6,926 bases of DNA from an uncultured Clostridia bacterium (GCA_937888935.1 CALARO010000130.1:1-6926); one strand, 5' to 3'; counted from the stretch's first letter, positions 1-6,649 are shown. Notes: generated by a model not told the origin, from the letters alone. Made by a program: numbers and translations.

Positions 1-46
1 TTCCCCTTGGGGGGAAGCTGTCAACGAAGTTGACTGATGAGGGGCG
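1..46. repeat. Two-hairpin dispersed repeat, truncated at the left window edge
   Basis: TTCCCC (1-6) pairs with GGGGAA (11-16) across a TTGG loop, and that stem may continue beyond the window. A second perfect stem follows, GTCAAC (20-25) with GTTGAC (29-34) around a GAA loop, then TGATGAGGGG. Read on the other strand, the order is CCCCTCATCAGTC, hairpin, GACAGCTTCCCC, hairpin. From memory, this architecture matches a short REP/MITE-like repeat scattered between genes in many gut Clostridia. The two stems are seen directly. Membership of that family is recalled rather than searched, and no second full copy is present here. Confidence 0.55.
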
Positions 47-94
47 TAACTTGTTTTCTGATACCCAAAATTCAAACGAAAAGAGCGTATCTTG

Positions 95-118
95 CCCCCA
101 TGCCCCCATGCCCCGCCC
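95..118 (-). other. Candidate G-quadruplex motif (tandem TGCCCCCA units)
   Basis: The plus strand has C-runs at 95-99, 103-107, 111-114 and 116-118, so the minus strand has G-runs of 3, 4, 5 and 5 with loops of 1, 3 and 3 nt. This satisfies the usual G3+N1-7 quadruplex rule. It arises from an 8-bp unit, TGCCCCCA, repeated at 93-100 and 101-108 with a partial third copy. It lies beyond the permease terminator, so read-through would be needed for it to appear in that mRNA. Whether it folds in DNA is not known. Confidence 0.5.
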
Positions 119-146
119 GCTCGCAATAAAAACATTTCGCACAAGC

Positions 147-182
147 AAAAAAGCGCAGGACAAACCGTCCCGCGCCTTTTTT
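147..182 (-). terminator. Bidirectional intrinsic terminator after the permease gene
   Basis: A 9-bp GC-rich stem (153-161 with 167-175, one G-U wobble in RNA) encloses a 5-nt loop. The minus-strand transcript has six U's immediately after the stem (A-run 147-152). The plus strand has a T-run at 177-182 after one C, so the same hairpin can stop transcription from either side. It lies about 70-100 nt past the permease stop and is the likely 3' end of the minus-strand transcript. This is a textbook rho-independent structure. Confidence 0.88.
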
Positions 183-219
183 ATACAATTTTATTCAATT
201 TCAAAAGCCAATCCTTAGC

Positions 220-247
220 CGAATGGAAATAAGCTTGTTTTCATTCG
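220..247 (-). other. Short stem-loop just after the permease stop codon
   Basis: CGAATG (220-225) pairs with CATTCG (242-247). After one mismatch, AAA (227-229) pairs with TTT (238-240), giving a loop of 8 nt on the minus-strand transcript. It starts one base after the stop codon and has no U-tract of its own, so it is not a terminator by itself. It could stabilise the mRNA end or be chance in AT-rich sequence. Confidence 0.3.
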
Positions 248-248
248 A

Positions 249-1712
249 TTAGTGCGTTAAGAAGAACATCGCAAGGAACAGCGCGGTAATCACCCACGTG
301 CCGGCTTTCACTTCTTTCACATGCCCCGTGCAGGATTTAATCACCACGTAAGCGATCAACCCGAACGCGATCCCGAACGAAATATTGTAAGTAAACGGCA
401 TCATCGCCATCGTCAAAAACGCAGGCACGGCAACCGACACGTCCGACCAATCCACGTCTTTCACGCTGCCGATCATCAGAATCCCCACATAAATCAGCGC
501 AGCGCCGTAAGCATACTCGGGAATCAACTTCGCAATCGGCGCAAGGAACAGCGCAAGCACGAAAAGTCCCGCCGTCACAAGCGAAGTCATGCCCGATCTT
601 CCGCCCGCCGCAACGCCCGCGGAAGATTCCACAAACGTAGTAACGGTGGAAGTACCAAGCACCGCGCCCGTGCAGGTGGCAATCGCGTCGGCAAGCATCG
701 CCTTGTTCATATTCGGCACTTCAAGCTCGCCGTTTTCGTTCGCCACAAGCATATTTCCGCCGCGGCACGCGCCGTACAGCGTACCCATCGTATCAAACAT
801 ATCCACCATGCAAAACGCCAAAGCCGTGGTAATAAAAAGCGTCACCAAGCCGCCCACGGAATGGTTTTCTGCCGCGAGATACGCCGAGAAATCGAAGCCT
901 TCCGTGAATACTTTGCCAAACGATTCTTTCGCGAACGCCGCAAACGGCTTAAACGGATTTAACGAAAGCTTTTCCGAAAATCCCGCATAGAAATCTTTCA
1001 CCGTGAAGCCGAGCAGATAATACAGCGCCGTACCGCCTAAAATGCCGTACAAAATCGCGCCCTTCACTTTCTTCTGCGAAAACACGGCGATTAAAAGCAG
1101 CGAAATCACCGCCACGATCAGCGGCATCACATCCGCCCATTTCGCCCCGCCGAATAAATTAAACGAAGCGAGCGTCACGCCCGTAGAGCTGCTCGGAATC
1201 ACAAGTTTCGCGTCCTGCAAGCCGAGAAACGCGATAAATAAGCCGATGCCGGCGGGAATCGCCTTTTTCACCGCGGGCGGAATGGCTTCGAATACGATTT
1301 TGCGCAAGCCGGTCACCGTAAGCAGCACGAAAATAATGCCGTCGAGCAATACGAACAACAGCGCGTTCGAATACGTAAAGCCGAGCGTAAAACACACGGT
1401 ATACACGAAGAACGCGTTCAAACCCATACCGGGCGCTTGCGCCAGCGGCAGATTCGCGAGCAAGCCGATCAGAATCGTGCCTACAATCGCGGAAATCGCC
1501 GTCGTCACATACATCGCGTCAAACGATACCCCGTCGAGCGCGGAAAACATGCCCGAGTTTACAATCAGAATATACGCCATCGCAAGGAAGGTGGTCAGTC
1601 CCGCCGCCGCCTCGGTTTTCAGCGAAGAACCTTTTGCCACATAGCCGAATTTCTTATCGAGAAACGGGCGTTTCGCCTGCGTTTCACTTGTTTGTGTTTC
1701 ATTTGTTTCCAT
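249..1712 (-). CDS. NCS2-family purine permease (AzgA/PbuG type, guanine/hypoxanthine/adenine)
   Basis: A 487-residue integral membrane protein expected to import purine bases by proton symport. Residues about 35-485 form some 14 hydrophobic segments. The family's half-helix motifs are present: QAPGMGLNAFF (92-102), MFDTMGTLYG (305-314) and GTSTVTTFVESSAGVAAGG (353-371). D307 and E362 sit where the AzgA group has its substrate-binding Asp and Glu, which supports a purine rather than uracil or xanthine substrate; the exact base cannot be told. The start is supported by AAAGGAA (1721-1727) about 8 nt upstream and by the hydrophilic N-terminus METNETQ. The protein is longer than the roughly 430-450 residues usual for the family, mainly because of a longer loop at 240-284. 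The gene follows gyrA by 67 bp in the same direction and ends before a strong terminator. No purine riboswitch is visible upstream; the gap is too short and holds only a hairpin. Confidence 0.93.
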   Translation of the reverse strand: METNETQTSETQAKRPFLDKKFGYVAKGSSLKTEAAAGLTTFLAMAYILIVNSGMFSALDGVSFDAMYVTTAISAIVGTILIGLLANLPLAQAPGMGLNAFFVYTVCFTLGFTYSNALLFVLLDGIIFVLLTVTGLRKIVFEAIPPAVKKAIPAGIGLFIAFLGLQDAKLVIPSSSTGVTLASFNLFGGAKWADVMPLIVAVISLLLIAVFSQKKVKGAILYGILGGTALYYLLGFTVKDFYAGFSEKLSLNPFKPFAAFAKESFGKVFTEGFDFSAYLAAENHSVGGLVTLFITTALAFCMVDMFDTMGTLYGACRGGNMLVANENGELEVPNMNKAMLADAIATCTGAVLGTSTVTTFVESSAGVAAGGRSGMTSLVTAGLFVLALFLAPIAKLIPEYAYGAALIYVGILMIGSVKDVDWSDVSVAVPAFLTMAMMPFTYNISFGIAFGLIAYVVIKSCTGHVKEVKAGTWVITALFLAMFFLTH

Positions 1713-1745
1713 TTTTGTTTTTCCTTTGTACTCAAATTTTTTTTC

Positions 1746-1768
1746 GGCTTCCCCGGTGCGGGGAAGCC
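1746..1768. other. Intergenic hairpin between gyrA and the permease gene
   Basis: A perfect 9-bp stem, GGCTTCCCC (1746-1754) with GGGGAAGCC (1760-1768), has the 5-nt loop GGTGC. In the minus-strand transcript it is followed by G and eight A's rather than U's, so it is not a canonical terminator in the operon direction. On the plus strand the following TTATAAAT is also weak. It may attenuate or process the transcript between gyrA and the permease, or be a remnant of a hairpin repeat like the one at the left window edge, with which it shares the GCTTCCCC/GGGGAA stem. Confidence 0.6.
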
Positions 1769-1779
1769 TTATAAATCCT

Positions 1780-4437
1780 TTATTCTTCTTCGCCGCCGTC
1801 CGGATTTTCTTCCGGATTTCCGTCCGAATTGCCGTTTTCCGCGCCGTCTTCTACGGTTTCAAACGTAGCTTCATCGCCCGTATCTTCCGTATCGTCGATC
1901 GCGGCGTTGCGTTCTTCTTCGGGAAGCTCGGTTTCTTCCGGCTCGGCAACTTCCGCGTCGTCTTCGCGTTCCGTCACGTCCACCGTCGCCACAAGCGAAT
2001 CTTTCACGTTCATCACGCGCACGCCCCGCGAAGCTCTTCCTATTCTCGAAATGCTGTCCGCGTGCATACGGATAATCGTACCCGCCGTAGTGATAATCAT
2101 AATGTCGTTGTCGTCCGTCACCTGCTTCATCGCCACAAGCTCGCCCGTCTTTTCGTTAAACGTGCCTGCTTTAATGCCCTTGCCGGCTCTGCCCTGCACG
2201 CGGTAATCTTCCACGTTCGTGCGTTTACCGTACCCTTTCGCCGTCAGCGTAAGAATATCGTAATTCTCGTCCACCACCAGCATGTCCACAAGCGCGTCGT
2301 TTTCGCCAAGCCGCATCGCGCGCACGCCCGCCGCAAGCCGCCCCATCGCGCGGATATTGCTCTCGTGGAAGCGGATACACTTGCCCGAACGGCTCGCAAT
2401 TAAAAGCTCGTTGTCGCCCGTCGTAAACTGCACGGAAATAATCTCGTCGCCCTCATTCAGCTTCACCGCGATTTTACCGTTCTTCATAATACGCGAATAC
2501 TCGTCCGTCGTGGTCTTTTTAATCAGACCTTTCTTCGTGGCGATCACGATATACCCGTTGCCGTCCTCTTTCTTAGGCAGCACCGCCGCAATCTTCTCGC
2601 CCTGATCCAGCCCTACCACGTTCACCACGGCTCTGCCGCGCGAAGTGCGGTTGGCTTCGGGAATCATATACCCCTTGATCGAATACACCTTGCCGAGCGA
2701 AGTGAAAAGCAGAATATCGTCGTGCGTGCAGGCGATAAACATTTTTTCCACATAGTCCTCGTCTTTCGGCTTGTGCGCCGTAATGCCCATGCCGCCGCGG
2801 TGCTGCGCCTTGTATTCCGTCACGGGCAACCGCTTGATATACCCTGAGTGCGTCAGCGAAATCACCACGTCTTCGCGGTCGATTAAATCTTCGTCTTCGA
2901 TCGAGCCGAAATCCACCGAAATTTCCGTCTTTCTCGGCGACGAGTAGCGATTTTTAATATCGGTAAGATCGTTTCTGATAATCGCCAGCACGCGGCTCTC
3001 GTTCGCTAAAATGTCCTTTAAGTCGAGAATCGTCGCTTCCAATTCGGCAAGTTCTTCTTTCAACTTTTCCACTTCGAGCGAAGTTAAGCGTTGCAACCGC
3101 ATTTCCAGAATCGCGTTCGCCTGCTTTTCGTCCAGCTCGAACGCCTGCGTCAGTTTTTCCACCGCCACGTTCTTGTCCGCCGATTCCTTAATGACTTTAA
3201 TCACTTCGTCGATATTCGCCAGCGCAAGCACCAATCCTTCCACGATATGCGCGCGCTCTTCCGTCTTGTTCAGCTCGAAGCGCGTGCGCCGCGTGATCAC
3301 TTCTTTCTGATGCGCCAGATAATATTGCAGAATTTCGCGCAGATTGAGCGTTCTCGGCTCTGTGCCGTTTTCCACAAGCGCAAGCATAATCAGGCCGTCC
3401 GAAATCTGCAAATTCGTCTTTTTATACAGCGTGTTCAGTACGACCTGCGCGTTCGCGTCCTTCTTCACCTCGATCACGATCCGCATACCCGTTCTGTCCG
3501 ATTCTTCGCGAATGTCCGAAATGCCTTCCAGCCGCTTATCGCGCACCATGTCCGCAATCGTCTTGATCAGCACGGCTTTATTCACCTGATACGGAATTTC
3601 CGTCACCACAATCCGCTGCCGCGCGTTTCCGCCCGTGCCGTATTCTTCGATCTCGCATTTCGAGCGGATCACAATCTTGCCCTGACCCGTCTGATACGCC
3701 TTTTTAATGCCGCTTCTGCCCATAATCACGCCGCCCGTAGGGAAGTCGGGCGCGGGAATATATTCCATCAGCTCGTCCACCGTGATGTCGGGGTTGTCGA
3801 TCATCGCAATCGTGCCGTCGATCACTTCGGCAAGGTTGTGCGGCGGAATGTTCGTAGCCATACCCACGGCAATGCCGTCTGAACCGTTCACAAGCAGATT
3901 CGGGAAGCGCGAAGGCAGCACCACCGGCTCTTCTTCGCTGCCGTCGAAGTTTGGAATGAAATCCACCGTTTCCTTATCGAGATCTTTCAGCATTTCCGCC
4001 GCAAGCTTCGTAAGCCGCGCCTCGGTGTAACGCATCGCCGCCGCGGGATCGCCGTCCACGCTTCCGAAGTTTCCGTGTCCGTCCACAAGGGGGAAGTTAA
4101 TCGTGAAATCCTGCGCCAGGCGCACCAACGCGTCGTACACCGAAGAGTCGCCGTGCGGGTGGAATTTACCCATACAGTCGCCCACGATACGCGCGCACTT
4201 TCTGAACGCCTTGTCGTTGTATAAGCCCATCTCGTGCATCGAGTACAGAATTCTTCTGTGTACGGGCTTCAATCCGTCGCGCACGTCGGGAATCGCACGC
4301 GACTTATTCACCGCCATCGCGTAGGCAATGAACGAACGCTTCAATTCGTCGTCCACTTCCATATCAATGATTTTCGTCATTTCGAGAGTCTTTTTAAACT
4401 CTTCCGTCAATTCGGGACTTGTTTCTCTTTTAGCCAT
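1780..4437 (-). CDS. gyrA: DNA gyrase subunit A
   Basis: The DNA-cleaving and DNA-wrapping subunit of gyrase, 885 residues. The N-terminal winged-helix/tower region includes DVRDGLKPVHRRILYSM (51-67) and HPHGDSSVYD (93-102). The catalytic tyrosine is Y137 in AAAMRYTE. The quinolone-contact positions equivalent to E. coli S83 and D87 are S98 and D102, the drug-sensitive form. A coiled-coil dimer region (about 390-490) precedes a beta-pinwheel C-terminal domain (about 505-820). The GyrA box reads QHRGGMG (545-551) rather than the usual QRRGGKG, and a box-like QGRAGKG occurs at 748-754. The C-terminus is a strongly acidic tail with about 29 Asp/Glu in the last 65 residues, which makes the protein somewhat longer than typical. 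GyrA-box family features and the adjacent gyrB favour gyrase over topoisomerase IV (ParC). GGAGGAG (4445-4451) lies 7 nt before the ATG. The gene is 18 bp behind gyrB and surely co-transcribed with it. Confidence 0.97.
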   Translation of the reverse strand: MAKRETSPELTEEFKKTLEMTKIIDMEVDDELKRSFIAYAMAVNKSRAIPDVRDGLKPVHRRILYSMHEMGLYNDKAFRKCARIVGDCMGKFHPHGDSSVYDALVRLAQDFTINFPLVDGHGNFGSVDGDPAAAMRYTEARLTKLAAEMLKDLDKETVDFIPNFDGSEEEPVVLPSRFPNLLVNGSDGIAVGMATNIPPHNLAEVIDGTIAMIDNPDITVDELMEYIPAPDFPTGGVIMGRSGIKKAYQTGQGKIVIRSKCEIEEYGTGGNARQRIVVTEIPYQVNKAVLIKTIADMVRDKRLEGISDIREESDRTGMRIVIEVKKDANAQVVLNTLYKKTNLQISDGLIMLALVENGTEPRTLNLREILQYYLAHQKEVITRRTRFELNKTEERAHIVEGLVLALANIDEVIKVIKESADKNVAVEKLTQAFELDEKQANAILEMRLQRLTSLEVEKLKEELAELEATILDLKDILANESRVLAIIRNDLTDIKNRYSSPRKTEISVDFGSIEDEDLIDREDVVISLTHSGYIKRLPVTEYKAQHRGGMGITAHKPKDEDYVEKMFIACTHDDILLFTSLGKVYSIKGYMIPEANRTSRGRAVVNVVGLDQGEKIAAVLPKKEDGNGYIVIATKKGLIKKTTTDEYSRIMKNGKIAVKLNEGDEIISVQFTTGDNELLIASRSGKCIRFHESNIRAMGRLAAGVRAMRLGENDALVDMLVVDENYDILTLTAKGYGKRTNVEDYRVQGRAGKGIKAGTFNEKTGELVAMKQVTDDNDIMIITTAGTIIRMHADSISRIGRASRGVRVMNVKDSLVATVDVTEREDDAEVAEPEETELPEEERNAAIDDTEDTGDEATFETVEDGAENGNSDGNPEENPDGGEEE

Positions 4438-4455
4438 ATTTCTTCTCCTCCGCCC

Positions 4456-6369
4456 TTAAATGTCGAGGTCGGTCACAAGCGACGCGTTCTCTTCGATAAA
4501 CTTTCTGCGAAGTTCGGGACTTTCCCCCATCAGCATCGCAAACATTTTATCCGCTTCCGCCGCGTCTTCCATCGTCACGCGCACAAGCGTGCGGGTCGCG
4601 GGGTCCATCGTCGTCGTCCAGAGCTGTTCCGTACTCATTTCGCCAAGGCCTTTATACCGCTGATATTCCACTTTCGAAGTCGCCTGCGCGTCAAACGCCA
4701 CCTTCTCTTCTTCGGAATAAAGGTAAGAATCCTTGCCCTTGCACGTGGCTTTGTAAAGCGGCGGCAACGCCGAATACACATGCCCGTGTTCGATCAACGG
4801 GCGCATATAGCGGAACAGGAACGTATATAAAAGGATACGGATATGCGCCCCGTCCACGTCGGCGTCGGTCATCGAAATAATGCGATCGTAGCGAAGCTTG
4901 CTTTCGTCGAAATCGTCCAGAATGCCACAGCCGAACGCCGTAATCATCGCCTTGATTTCCTCGTTTTCAAGCACGCGGTTGAGCCGCACCTTTTCCACGT
5001 TTAAAATCTTGCCGCGAAGGGGCAGAATCGCCTGAAATCTTCTGTCGCGCCCCTGCTTCGCCGTACCGCCGGCGGAATCGCCCTCTACGATATAAATTTC
5101 GCAAAGTTCCGAACGCCTGTCCGAACAGTCGGCAAGCTTTCCGGGCAGCGTGGAATTTTCCAGAACGCCCTTTCTGCGCGTTAAATCGCGGGCAGCACGC
5201 GCCGCGTCGCGCGCTTTCTGCGCCGTTAAGCAACGCATCACAAGCTCTTTCGCCGCGCTCGGATTCTCTTCCATAAACGCGCTTAAATGCTCGGTAACGC
5301 ATTGACTCACAAACGAACGGATAAACGAATTGTTCAGCTTGTCCTTCGTCTGCGATTCAAATTGCGCGTTCACGAGTTTTACGGAAACCACCGCCGTAAT
5401 CCCTTCGCGCACGTCCTCGCCCGAAAGCTTGTCCGAGTCTTTCATTAAGCCCGCTTTCTTGCCGTAATCGTTAATCACTTTGGTGAGCGCAAGCCGCAAA
5501 CCTTCCACGTGCGTGCCGCCGTCGATCGTGTTCACGTTGTTCGCATACGAATAAATCACTTCGTTGTACGATTCGTTGTACTGAATCGCCACTTCGCACA
5601 TCGTGTCGCCGTCCGTCTCTTCGAAATACAACGGCTGCGGGAATAAAAGCTGCTCGCGCGAAGCGTTCAGATCTTCCACGAACGAACGAATCCCCCCTTC
5701 GTAGCAGAACGAATCTTTCTTTTCCTGACCCGCGCGCTTGTCTTCGAGCGTAATCCGCAAACCTTTGTTAAGGTACGCCAGCTCGCGCAAACGAATTTTC
5801 AAAGTATCGTAAGAAAAATCGGTGGTTTCGAAAATCTCTTTGTCGGGCAAGAACGTCACTTTCGTACCCGTTTCCGTCGTATCGCCCACAATCTGCACGC
5901 TGCGCTGCGGCACGCCGCGGTTGTACACCTGCTTGTAAATATGCCCGTCCTGATACACTTCCGCTTCCAGCCATTCCGAAAGCGCGTTCACCGCCTTCAC
6001 GCCAACGCCGTGCAACCCGCTCGATACCTTGTATCCGGAATCGCCGCCGAACTTGCCGCCCGCGTTCACCTTCGTAAACACCACTTCCAGCGTGGAAATC
6101 CCCTCTTTCGGGTGAATCGCCACGGGAATCCCGCGCCCGTTGTCGCGCACGGTGCAGCTGCCGTCGGAATTGATCGTCACTTCGATATGCGTGCAGTAGC
6201 CCGCCAGAGCCTCGTCGATCGAGTTATCCACCACTTCGTGTACAAGGTGGTGCAGCCCTTTCGCGTCGGTGGAAGAAATGTACATTCCGGGGCGTTTTCT
6301 GATGTGTTCCAAGCCGTCGAGAACCTGTATTTGTTCTGCGCCGTACTCGTTTTCTACTTTTTCCGCCAT
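4456..6369 (-). CDS. gyrB: DNA gyrase subunit B
   Basis: The ATPase subunit of gyrase, 637 residues, a normal length for the short Gram-positive form. The GHKL ATPase fold shows E45 and N49 in EVVDNS, D76 in RDNGRG, the lid motif GLHGVG (118-123) and GTKVTF (168-173). The transducer carries QTKDKL (340-345) with the ATP-contacting lysine K342. The Toprim domain has EGDSAGG (429-435), PLRGKILNVEK (450-460) and the metal-binding TDADVDGAH (501-509). The C-terminal part includes QRYKGLGEM (570-578) and ends in the typical DLDI. Departures from the usual motifs are NAGGKF for HAGGKF (102-107), SSGLHGVG for SGGLHGVG, and ALPPLYK for AQPPLYK (534-540). The start is chosen from AAGGAG (6381-6386), 11 nt upstream and slightly long, and from the standard family N-terminus. 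It is the first gene of the operon, reached from the promoter at 6524-6552. Confidence 0.97.
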   Translation of the reverse strand: MAEKVENEYGAEQIQVLDGLEHIRKRPGMYISSTDAKGLHHLVHEVVDNSIDEALAGYCTHIEVTINSDGSCTVRDNGRGIPVAIHPKEGISTLEVVFTKVNAGGKFGGDSGYKVSSGLHGVGVKAVNALSEWLEAEVYQDGHIYKQVYNRGVPQRSVQIVGDTTETGTKVTFLPDKEIFETTDFSYDTLKIRLRELAYLNKGLRITLEDKRAGQEKKDSFCYEGGIRSFVEDLNASREQLLFPQPLYFEETDGDTMCEVAIQYNESYNEVIYSYANNVNTIDGGTHVEGLRLALTKVINDYGKKAGLMKDSDKLSGEDVREGITAVVSVKLVNAQFESQTKDKLNNSFIRSFVSQCVTEHLSAFMEENPSAAKELVMRCLTAQKARDAARAARDLTRRKGVLENSTLPGKLADCSDRRSELCEIYIVEGDSAGGTAKQGRDRRFQAILPLRGKILNVEKVRLNRVLENEEIKAMITAFGCGILDDFDESKLRYDRIISMTDADVDGAHIRILLYTFLFRYMRPLIEHGHVYSALPPLYKATCKGKDSYLYSEEEKVAFDAQATSKVEYQRYKGLGEMSTEQLWTTTMDPATRTLVRVTMEDAAEADKMFAMLMGESPELRRKFIEENASLVTDLDI

Positions 6370-6443
6370 TTCGTTTGTTTCTCCTTATGCTTGTTTGATT
6401 TTCTTTTTTGGTTTTATTCGCCCGCAAAATAATCCGCCGCACC

Positions 6444-6499
6444 CACGCGCGCATACACGCACGTGCATACGCACGCACATACGCACACAGGCGCGCGCG
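6444..6499. repeat. Alternating pyrimidine-purine tract (candidate Z-DNA) in the gyrB leader
   Basis: From 6444 to 6489 every step alternates pyrimidine and purine without a break (46 bp, mostly CG, CA and TG steps with a few TA). Three purines interrupt it at 6489-6491, then GCGCGCGCG runs to 6499. Such sequence is the classical substrate for left-handed Z-DNA under negative supercoiling. It contains an imperfect 12-bp tandem repeat (6466-6477 and 6478-6489, 11 of 12 identical) and the palindrome GCACGTGC (6459-6466). It lies between the predicted gyrB transcription start and the gyrB ribosome binding site. The alternation is seen directly; Z-DNA formation is inferred. Confidence 0.75.
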
Positions 6500-6523
6500 A
6501 CAATTATATATGCCGACATATCA

Positions 6524-6552
6524 ATTATAGCATATCCCCGCAAAAAAGTACA
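6524..6552 (-). promoter_or_regulatory. Predicted gyrBA promoter with extended -10
   Basis: On the minus strand TATAAT (6529-6524) is a perfect -10, preceded by TGC, giving an extended -10 element. With a 17-bp spacer the -35 is TGTACT (6552-6547), only 3 of 6 matches, a weakness commonly offset by the extended -10. Transcription would start near 6517, leaving a leader of about 148 nt that includes the alternating tract. A second TATAAT lies at 6508-6503 without a convincing -35. The arc ATATG-CCGA-CATAT (6508-6521) spans the predicted start and could be an operator, but that is speculative. Confidence 0.65.
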
Positions 6553-6596
6553 GCGTTTCCGCCGATATTTTCGCTTTTCGCGTTAATTTTTTTGTT

Positions 6597-6649
6597 TTGA
6601 TAAAAAAGCGCGGAATCGCGTCATATCGCGCCTCGCCGCCGCTCATAAT
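6597..6649 (+). promoter_or_regulatory. Possible promoter elements for the small zinc-protein gene
   Basis: Two weak alternatives are visible. CATAAT (6644-6649) matches the -10 consensus in 5 of 6 positions but has a poor -35 (TCATAT, 17 bp upstream); it would start transcription at about 6656, the A of the ATG. Alternatively TTGATA (6597-6602) is a good -35 with a poor -10 (TCATAT, 6621-6626, 18-bp spacer). ATCGCG is directly repeated at 6615-6620 and 6625-6630, exactly 10 bp apart, which could be a regulator site. None of this is firm. Confidence 0.35.

Noticed and set aside
321..962. Plus-strand ORF of 213 codons opposite the permease gene
   Set aside because: Its product is a low-complexity Arg/His-rich chain, the normal antisense reading of a GC-rich membrane-protein gene. 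There is no credible ribosome binding site.
1713..1779. Purine riboswitch upstream of the permease gene
   Set aside because: The 67-bp gap holds one hairpin and A/T runs. There is no room for, or sign of, the three-way junction and its conserved loops.
3091..3882. Plus-strand ORF of 263 codons opposite gyrA
   Set aside because: It lies entirely within gyrA, with Arg/His/Phe-rich composition and no recognisable motif: an antisense shadow.
4234..4830. Plus-strand ORF of 198 codons across the gyrB-gyrA junction
   Set aside because: It overlaps two certain genes on the other strand, and its composition is typical of an antisense frame.
6223..6231. DnaA-box-like TTATCCACC
   Set aside because: It is a single near-match inside the conserved VVDNS codons of gyrB, with no cluster or AT-rich unwinding region.
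6224..6478. Minus-strand ORF starting in the alternating tract and overlapping the gyrB start
   Set aside because: It begins at GTG within the repeat, is Arg/Ala-rich because of the repeat, and runs out of frame into gyrB. It has no ribosome binding site, so a leader peptide is not supported.
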